From contig JAQIWT010000824.1 of assembly GCA_034696485.1 (NCBI GenBank), positions 1 through 14,733 of the forward strand: a stretch of DNA of 14,733 nt. Reading direction: 5' to 3'. The notes beneath the pieces were generated by a model. The model worked only from the letters and a program-made list of their open reading frames with translations. It did not search any database and had not been told where the DNA came from. The position numbers and the translations under genes were made by a program. Positions 9,002-14,733 of the stretch are shown in pieces (within the stretch, counting starts at the first letter, position 1; each line of letters starts with the position of its first letter). The DNA is from Isohypsibius dastychi (Eukaryota > Tardigrada > Eutardigrada > Parachela > Isohypsibiidae).

Positions 9002-9793
9002 TTAATTTCGTTTCTTTATTGATTTCACTTTATCAATAGATTTATTTTTTGATTTTCGAGTTTTCTGGCGGGCGGCAACCATTTCCATATAGTTCTCTGC
9101 GGGGACAAGAAAGAAAACCTCCATTTTATTATCGTCAATGGTGTAAACGATTTGATAAGGGCAATCTGGAGCAACTTCGCCGAATAAATTAGTCCGCATA
9201 CGCAGTCTCCAGTCCGTTGTTTGTTTGAAATCCAAGAAGAGATACCCATAGGTATGAGACGTTGCCTTTTTATAGGCCTCCAGGAATAGATGGGAATTTT
9301 GCGGAAACATTTGTGATCCCAGAATTCCAATTTGTCGTATGTCTCTTGGCTGCTTCCATATTACCAAATAGTGCGTATTCAGCGAAATCGTCCTCATGTG
9401 ATGCGAGGCAAAGAAAACATTCTGAACGGTTAAGATAACTGATCGATTCAGATGATGAGTACCCCGCGTGAATAGAGATACAACAGTGTCATTTATATTT
9501 TGCATTTGGTCGTCCAGAACAATCAACGACGGCTCCGCCGGGTCGGTAAAGTCTTCATTTATGATGTTCCCGGGTATATTTTGAATAAATTCTACATTCT
9601 CAATTTTTGAACGCAGTTCCTCACGTATCGCCGACGCATAGCTGTAAATCCAATAAATTTTTTTTGGAAAAGGGGCTATCCGTTGCTCAAGCAGAAGCGT
9701 TATCACCCAATGAGTTTTTCCCCCCTGGCTGGCTGCGCTACACACTAAATTGAAGGGATGAATGAGGTTGATATCACAGTGAACAGAATCCAT
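9002..9793 (-). CDS. A32-like (FtsK/HerA-type) packaging ATPase of a Maverick/Polinton
   Basis: A DNA-packaging ATPase, by family knowledge pumping the element's genome into a capsid. Numbered from the ATG at 9793 the product has 263 residues, normal for the family. The Walker A site is SAASQGGKTH (Lys26, Thr27), the Walker B site SLIVLDDQM (Asp94, Asp95), and a sensor-like ILTVQNVFF with Gln124 follows. Between them RGTHHLNRS, and after them SLNTHYLVIWKQPRD, match the pattern of Polinton and adintovirus ATPases. The tail is very basic (RKSKNKS, KSIKKRN), perhaps for nuclear targeting or DNA binding. The frame is open upstream to a TTG at 9877, but the first ATG is at 9793, inside the end of the polymerase gene (20-nt overlap). 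The glycine loop is unusual: SQGGKT rather than SGSGKT. No frameshift or stop is seen. Confidence 0.92.
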   Translation of the reverse strand: MDSVHCDINLIHPFNLVCSAASQGGKTHWVITLLLEQRIAPFPKKIYWIYSYASAIREELRSKIENVEFIQNIPGNIINEDFTDPAEPSLIVLDDQMQNINDTVVSLFTRGTHHLNRSVILTVQNVFFASHHMRTISLNTHYLVIWKQPRDIRQIGILGSQMFPQNSHLFLEAYKKATSHTYGYLFLDFKQTTDWRLRMRTNLFGEVAPDCPYQIVYTIDDNKMEVFFLVPAENYMEMVAARQKTRKSKNKSIDKVKSIKKRN

Positions 9794-12700
9794 AGGGCAG
9801 TGTTTCAAACGTATCCAGAACTGTTCGTTTATCAAACGTGTATCGGAAAATCTTGGTAGAGGCCTTTGAATAGACAATCCAGTCGCCTTTTATACGGAAG
9901 ATTCTTCGGGGATCGTAAATAGTTTCAACATATGAATGGTCATGAACCATATTTCTCAACGTGTCCATCACAAAAATATCCTTATTCGACATATTTATCG
10001 GGATGCCTGCAAAACTAGTCTGTTAAATTTTTTTAAAGTGTTGCCCCGCTACCGCGCTCCTCACCTTTATGCTTAAACACCATTTCTGATTGGTTTGTCA
10101 CATAACAGTACGTTTTTGGTCCGCCAGAAGCCCACACGACAATGTATTCGCCCCGGCGAAGCTCATCCTTAAATTCTCCAAGACAATCACCAACCGGGAG
10201 AGACGGACAGTCTGGGCGGTCAATGGCAATGACACAGTCAGTGTCGACGTACAGGAGTCGATCAGGCCCAACAATATCCATGGCCTGATACAGCCGTATT
10301 CGTGAATATGAAGTAACAAAAGCAGCAACCACAACATTCCCATAAACATCAAAAGCGTCCAACTCATCTTCGCAGGTATATTGGGCCTGTATACAAGCAT
10401 CATCTAAGATGTTTAGCCAATTGATCTCGTTTTTTCCAGAAAAAAACAGCTCTTGAAATCTTTCAGCTCTTGAGATATATTCAAACTTTGGCTTGTTTGG
10501 TTTCATAGCTAGGCGTCCCCACAAACTATTCAGTAAAAGCTTTGCGATCATTCGAAGAGCAGGATTATCCATGATATCGCCTTCTTCCAGCATGACACCA
10601 TCGCGAGACGATAAAACAGCCAAATGTTCCGCATGACTTATCTGGGATGGCCACCCACTATTTGCAACTTTCATCGTAAAAAGCGAACGAATAATTGCCT
10701 CAAAGATGCTCTTGTTCTTCTGAGGATAGTGCCAGACTTCATATATTTCCAATACACGATATCCCTTCAGCTGAGCCAATTTCAGCTCTTCGGTGGTGTA
10801 AACGCCGACAAATGAACGCTCCAGGTCAGAATGGAGACACCCTCGATCAATGCTTTCCTCCGCACATGCCCGGCAAAGAGTAAATATTGACTTATTTCGT
10901 AGTCTAGCCATCAGTACCGGCAGTCGTAAATCACGGGGCGGGAGTATCCTTACATGAACAACTCCGAAATACTGGTCAATGGGGAGGAACCCGGTCCTGA
11001 TTATTTCCGGATGAGAAATGGGGAAGTTTTCCTGTGCACAAACCGAGGGATAGAGGCTGGTAATATCCTTATAAGAAATTTGCTCATCCGCCTGAACCTG
11101 GTGCAAGAGCTTATAGGGTTCACAGCGCCCGCCAGACAAACATGAGCGAATATCCAACGGTGGGATTAGAGAGAGCGTCGATAAGACTTGCTCAATTTCA
11201 GGCTGCATCTTCATAGAATTCCATTTGCAACTCCACATTTCCTGGTAATTGTAACCCTTTGAGCGAATAAGTTTTTGTTTTTGGAGGGAACGATCATATA
11301 GCTCCCCCATTCTAACACCGTCAAAAGCGTAGATTGCCGGATCAAAGCAGTCGGGGCACCCATGGAAACGGCATCCCTGATATTCATAGACCGTGTTGTT
11401 GGCAGAACAGTATCCATCACATGGAAATCGACCGACCATGAATTCACCACCATTGTTGTCGTGTTGAATATTAATTTGTTCTACTGTGGAAACATAATGC
11501 AACCACTCCAAAGATTCATAAGACGCCTTCCGTTTCTGACCAAACGCGGATTTTGGGAGTAGGGCAATCGAATCCGGCGGCATAAATTTTGCTCGAAATA
11601 ATAAATTCACGTACGCGGGCAGTGTAACACATTCCAGAAAAGGACAAAATCCATATTTCTCTAGCATGGCCGACGAAAAAATCATGCAGGCTTTTTGGAG
11701 AATGCGGCAATCCTGCTCGCAATATCGAATCAATTCATTCTTGAAATTCCAGACCCGCTGTGACTCCAATTCCGCATTATGCCAAATAATAAATTCCGCA
11801 TATGAATCAGCCTTCATCGTGTCAATCATAAAATACTCCCGTGCAGGAATAACTCCATTGTATTCAAAGTTTTCATCTTTTATAAACAAAAACGGAAAAC
11901 AGCCCTTGTCGCCCGAATCAAGACCAAACGCTTTAGGCATTTTCGAAAGGGCCATTGGTAGGAAGGCAAATGAGTCCTTAATGGTAATATTCAACGTTTT
12001 GACATGAATTTGTAGAATCTTCAGTCCTCGAGTTATGATATCCGGGCGTATGCAATTGCTCTGCAGGAACTGGAGTAAAAACGACCCGTCATAACCTAGG
12101 TTGTGGAATAGAATGATTTTTCCGTGATTTTGCTTTCCAAAAAGCCAAGTGCAGAAATCATCATGGGTGTTTCTTCCAAAAAATCGGACTGCTCCACCCG
12201 CCTCATCAACACAAACGGCCCCAACCGGAACATGTTCACCGTCAATTCGACACTCAAAATCAGCAAATAAAAACTTTCGTGGTTTTCGGGGACCTGCCTC
12301 ATATCGACGAATATGACATTGGTGGCCTGGGGTCACAAGAACTTTACAATTCTTGCAATATGACTCGAAACAAACATGACCCTGATGACCCCGTGGACGA
12401 TCACGTTTTACGTGCATAAGGCATTCCGAACAGCGAAAATGACTCTCACAAAGCGCCTTTTCTTTTCCACGAGCAAGTTTATGAGCTCTAAAACACCCGG
12501 GATTCGGCCAGACACGATTACATTCACTACAATGTAGTTTTTCGGGTCCCGGTGAACAGTCGGGTCGGTGACAACAATAGCACACTCGCGTACAGCGATG
12601 ATGAGTGCCAAGCATCGCAAAACACTTTCCACATTTTTGGCACTGCTTCTGCAAGAACATATTATAGAAATACTTTCAGACAAATGAAGAACGAAATTAG

Positions 12701-13723
12701 CCAGAAGAGTGTCTGGCTAATTATTAGCAAGAATCTTACCCGTTTACTAAAGAAGCTGTGAAGTTTGGTGATCATGTAGTAGTGGTGGTCGTTGAGACAT
12801 AAATTAACACTCTTATCCGCCGCGCCACCCCCACCCCGGTAAATAACCAAATCCGGTAGCGGCCCAGAGTAGATTGTGATCCAATGATTAGGTAATAGGT
12901 TCTGAAATGCCTCAACCTGATCGAGAGAAACAGGTCCACATGGAATACCCGCGTCGGCATGCAGTTTTGCCGCTTCCCAATAAAGCTTATCTTTTCCACC
13001 ACGAGAATCTCGCAACCTCGACCATTTTTTCGGATCACTTCGATGGACATTATCCGCATAGGCGATCCCAAGAACCAACGCGCGCGAAAAACACATATTG
13101 TGTCGGTCATTTGTAATTGCGATGGTGGATCTCATCTTGGCCAAATGCTTACTCAGTGAAGCCTCATTTCTCCCGACGGGGCCGCCGGCCTTGGTTGGCG
13201 CTTGGACTCTGATAACGTTAATTTGGACGGGGTGTTCGAGGGTGAAACTTTCATTCGAATTCAGTACACGAGCAACTGCATTAAAGAACATGGCCGGATT
13301 AAGCTCATGCTTTCGTGTGGTCTTGAGTGAAACAGGTGTTTGAAGTCCCGGACTTTGAAAAACCAGTCGTATCAAGTCATCAGCCTCTGCCTCCTCGGTG
13401 ATCTGGGAAAATACCGACTTGAAAATCTGAAATAATCGAGGAAGAATAGTTTCTAGGCCAGCGCCATCAAAGGGGAGTAGCTTGAGTTGGAAATCATGGC
13501 TCGTCAAGCCAAACTTTTTTTGGGCCCGAGATTTTTTAGTCTCAATTTTATACCAGGTTGTCGGGTCAACTTCCACACCGCTGGACTCATTGATGCGGGT
13601 CAGTGCAGCATCCACCAGTTCATGGATCCCAGAGCGAAAATAGTTCTGGGATAGTACCTTTCCCACTTCGGCAACAGTTTCACAGGCATCAAGCAAAAGG
13701 AGGAGGTCATTAGAGTGAGCCAT
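9774..13723 (-). CDS. Protein-primed family-B DNA polymerase of a Maverick/Polinton, three exons
   Basis: Replicates the element by protein priming (family knowledge). Exons run 13723-12740, 12648-10065 and 10006-9774, about 1266 residues. Residues 1-328 contain an OTU-like region (NDRHNMCFSRAL with Cys211; LNDHHYY with His313/314). Residues 331-440 are a zinc-binding cluster rich in CxxC and HxC. The exonuclease has Exo I FADFE (Asp458, Glu460), Exo II HNLGYDGSF (Asn511, Asp515) and Exo III YCEQDC (Tyr637, Asp641). A Vsr-like insert (YEYQGCRFHGC) is at 749-804. The palm has motif A KDITSLYPS (Asp856), motif B KLLLNSLWG (Lys1031), motif C YVDTD (Asp1130, Asp1132) and GPKTY (Lys1173). The last exon supplies a basic thumb-like end (FDKRTV, LPYGF). 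The ATG at 13723 has A at -3 and G at +4, and a TATA box lies 33 bp upstream. The ATG at 12660 is intronic and not the true start. All catalytic residues are present. Confidence 0.94.
10007..10064 (-). other. Intron 2 of the polymerase gene (58 nt)
   Basis: Donor AAAG|GTGAGG (GT at 10064-10063), acceptor TAGTTTTGCAG (ending at 10007), phase 1. Without splicing the frame ends ten codons later in a sequence unlike any polymerase tail. With splicing it continues in frame into the 72-codon frame at 9992-9774, which has the expected C-terminal features. Confidence 0.9.
12649..12739 (-). other. Intron 1 of the polymerase gene (91 nt)
   Basis: Donor CGG|GTAAGA (GT at 12739-12738), acceptor TATGTTCTTGCAG (ending at 12649), phase 0. 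Unspliced, the first exon would run into a hydrophobic tail and a stop, and the second would start at an ATG that is part of the acceptor. Splicing joins the OTU-like region directly to the zinc cluster, as in related polymerases. Confidence 0.9.
12695..12722. repeat. Perfect 11-bp hairpin inside polymerase intron 1
   Basis: AATTAGCCAGA and TCTGGCTAATT pair fully around the 6-nt loop AGAGTG. The hairpin fills the middle of the 91-nt intron and would bring the donor and the branch region closer together. Confidence 0.75.
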
Positions 13724-13755
13724 TTTTATTACCAAATACTGATCATATCCGCCGG

Positions 13756-13762
13756 TTATATA
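13756..13762 (-). promoter_or_regulatory. TATA box before the polymerase gene
   Basis: The minus strand reads GGGTATATAACC. The TATATAA lies 33 bp upstream of the polymerase ATG at 13723. A start site about 30 bp downstream would leave a leader of only about 10 nt. Confidence 0.5.
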
Positions 13763-13765
13763 CCC

Positions 13766-13771
13766 TTTATT
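13766..13771 (-). terminator. Poly(A) signal AATAAA of the upstream minus-strand gene
   Basis: The minus strand reads CTTTAATAAAGGG. It lies 137 bp after the stop of the unrecognised gene at 13909 and 3 bp before the TATA box of the polymerase, so the end of one transcript and the promoter of the next almost touch. Confidence 0.45.
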
Positions 13772-13908
13772 AAAGCATCATGGAATATTCCACTGGCAAT
13801 TCTGCGTCCGTGGTATTTTCCGTGGCCAAAACCGCGGCCAAGTTATGATTTTGTTGTGTTCATCATGACGGATAAAAGAACAAACAAATATTATTACGGC
13901 TAGACAAA

Positions 13909-14457
13909 TCAAATGAAAAAGCCGTCTGTCTCCCCTCTTCTAGCGTTTATCCCGTAGAATTCACCCATAAGGACAATTTTATCATTGATCAGAAACCGAA
14001 TACAAATCATGCGCGGCATACCGTGCATTCCCATTTCATGACTGCGAATACGTCGAAGAACTTGACGAAGGCGCATTGTCAGCGCCGGGCTGCAACCAGA
14101 CGGGAAGAGTCCAAGTAGTGGCGGCAGCTGACGATGATTCTGATTCTCGTTTTGAAGAGCGAAAACCTGTAAAGTCAAATCAATCAGTGTATGCCATAGA
14201 AAAATCTGGCATTCCAACCTGAATTTCAAATAGCGCTACGGGGATATCATTCCCCTGCCAGGCCGGGCTCAGCTCATTGGCCTGGACTAAATTCCAGAGC
14301 AGAAGGCGAAGCGAGAATGTCACCCGGGGATATTCCAGGGATAGATTCTTGAATTCCGTACGTAGCAGGGAAGAACCTCGAACCATGGCCGTGATGAAGG
14401 ACGGAGATGCGAGTAGGATAAATCCGTTGCTATCCCAAAACAGCAGCCATTTTTTTC
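13909..14457 (-). CDS. Unrecognised spliced gene upstream of the polymerase (5' end unresolved)
   Basis: I do not recognise this protein. Two minus-strand frames join through a clean intron. Exon 14457-14219 (acceptor TTTCGTTTCCAG before it) reads through KKWLLFWDSNGF and YPRVTFSLRLLLWNLVQ. Exon 14166-13909 reads through LPPLLGLFPSGCSPALTMRL and ends IVLMGEFYGINARRG and a few more residues. Together they give about 164 residues without the start. The position, strand, intron size and closeness to the polymerase suggest it belongs to the same Maverick-like element. The upstream exon is not solved: an ATG at 14523 (MADKGPKMFVAA) is in another frame, and the only phase-correct donor found would leave a 29-nt intron, too short for an animal. 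A frameshift, an exon beyond the window or a pseudogene remain possible. Confidence 0.5.
14167..14218 (-). other. Intron in the unrecognised minus-strand gene (52 nt)
   Basis: Donor TTCAG|GTTGGA (GT at 14218-14217), acceptor TTGACTTTACAG (ending at 14167), phase 0 on both sides. The size matches the other short introns. Confidence 0.65.
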
Positions 14458-14509
14458 CTGGAAACGAAAAACAGCTGATCAATGACTTGCAGCGACAAAC
14501 ATTTTCGGG

Positions 14510-14556
14510 CCCTTATCGGCCATCTTGCGCGAAGCGCAAGATGGCGACGATAAGGG
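14510..14556. repeat. Imperfect palindrome with a start codon on each arm
   Basis: The left arm is 14510-14530 and the right arm 14534-14556, with loop GAA. They pair along 21 bp apart from a 2-nt bulge. Read outward, each arm gives GCGCAAG followed by an ATG: at 14541 on the plus strand and at 14523 on the minus strand. It could be a true regulatory hairpin, a foldback duplication of a gene start, or an assembly fold-over. Confidence 0.8.
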
Positions 14557-14733
14557 TGGCGCGCGCGGGGGTCACTTGCCTGGCACTTAATTGCTACCGT
14601 GAAATAAAAATGGTAAGAGAAAATGCATGGTAAATACCCACCTGACCTTGACTGTCTTATTCTTGCAGAATCCCGACGAAGCGCGTATCATTATGCGGGA
14701 GTTTATGGTGCTGGATGGAGAAGAACGTATGGA
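14541..14733 (+). CDS. Start of an unrecognised plus-strand gene (runs off the window)
   Basis: I do not recognise it. Exon 1, 14541-14612, encodes 24 residues from ATG (MATIRVARAGVTCLALNCYR and four more). An intron of 56 nt follows (14613-14668; donor AAAATG|GTAAGA, acceptor TTATTCTTGCAG, phase 0). Exon 2 from 14669 is open to the window edge, with a charged sequence (NPDEARIIMREFMVLDGEER). It is divergent from the minus-strand block, and its ATG sits on one arm of the palindrome. The frame is open further upstream to 14277, but that part lies antisense to the minus-strand exon. It may be another gene of the Maverick-like element or host sequence. Confidence 0.42.
14613..14668 (+). other. 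Intron 1 of the right-edge plus-strand gene (56 nt)
   Basis: The donor GTAAGA and acceptor TTCTTGCAG are both close to consensus, and the frame is kept (phase 0). Without splicing the frame stops at 14631-14633. Confidence 0.5.

Noticed and set aside
9794-9877. Longer ATPase N-terminus from 9877
   Set aside because: The codon there is TTG, and the extra 28 residues are read from the polymerase's last exon in another frame. The first ATG is at 9793.
9774-9992. A stand-alone 72-residue gene between polymerase and ATPase
   Set aside because: It continues the polymerase in frame across a consensus 58-nt intron and has the expected polymerase C-terminal features.
11666-12007. 113-residue plus-strand frame
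   Set aside because: It is antisense to the conserved exonuclease domain of the polymerase.
12648-12660. ATG at 12660 as the polymerase start
   Set aside because: It lies inside the acceptor sequence of intron 1. The zinc cluster and the upstream OTU-like exon join in phase when the intron is removed.
12662-13735. A separate 357-residue protein with a C-terminal membrane segment
   Set aside because: The hydrophobic tail is translated intron (12649-12739), and the apparent first codon at 13735 is TTG. The true ATG is at 13723 and the exon joins the polymerase.
14458-14486. A 29-nt intron linking the ATG at 14523 to the exon at 14457
   Set aside because: The phase fits, but 29 nt is below the known minimum for animal introns and the donor GTCATT is poor.
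14277-14540. Plus-strand frame as a long N-terminus of the right-edge gene
   Set aside because: It starts at TTG, is antisense to a well-spliced minus-strand exon, and reads as low-quality basic sequence. The ATG at 14541 is a better start.
1-14733. tRNA, rRNA, CRISPR array or bacterial operon signals
   Set aside because: None seen on reading both strands. Spliced genes, TATA and AATAAA signals argue for eukaryotic nuclear DNA.

Overview
The window is nuclear DNA of a eukaryote, most likely an invertebrate animal. The evidence is a BTB-BACK-Kelch gene cut by several short GT-AG introns (most 49-59 nt) with pyrimidine-rich acceptors, plus the replication and packaging genes of a Maverick/Polinton-type virus-like DNA transposon, also with short introns. 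The short introns and TTTCAG-like acceptors would suit a nematode, tardigrade or small crustacean; nothing seen here decides between them.

Layout. 99-3587 (+): a kelch-like gene of about eight exons (BTB, BACK, degenerate Kelch blades), probably a substrate adaptor of a Cullin-3 ubiquitin ligase. 3588-9000: a long gene-poor stretch. It holds a 352-bp terminal-inverted-repeat element (MITE-like, 4675-5026), a possible secreted neuropeptide-like precursor (6356-6610), a degenerate tandem repeat (7661-7752) and weak exon candidates, one of them followed at once by AATAAA (8918). 9002-14457 (-): a compact block of three minus-strand genes, in transcription order an unrecognised spliced gene (14457 to 13909), a protein-primed family-B DNA polymerase in three exons (13723 to 9774) and an A32-like packaging ATPase (9793 to 9002). 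At the right edge a plus-strand gene starts at 14541 and runs out of the window.

The longest polymerase reading frame (10033-12660) is only the middle exon. A phase-0 intron (12649-12739) joins it to an upstream exon carrying an OTU-like cysteine-peptidase-type domain. A second intron (10007-10064) joins it to a 76-residue C-terminal exon. The full product is about 1266 residues: OTU-like region, Cys/His zinc-binding cluster, 3'-5' exonuclease, a Vsr-like insert, then the polymerase palm. All catalytic motifs are present, so this copy looks intact and fairly young.

The transposon genes are packed like a virus. The ATPase start codon lies 20 nt inside the end of the polymerase gene. A poly(A) signal for the upstream gene sits 3 bp from a TATA box placed just before the polymerase. 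Near the right edge a 47-bp imperfect palindrome carries an ATG on each strand, 17 bp apart. No integrase, capsid, protease or element terminal repeats can be recognised here, so the element probably continues past the right edge; its left limit is not visible.
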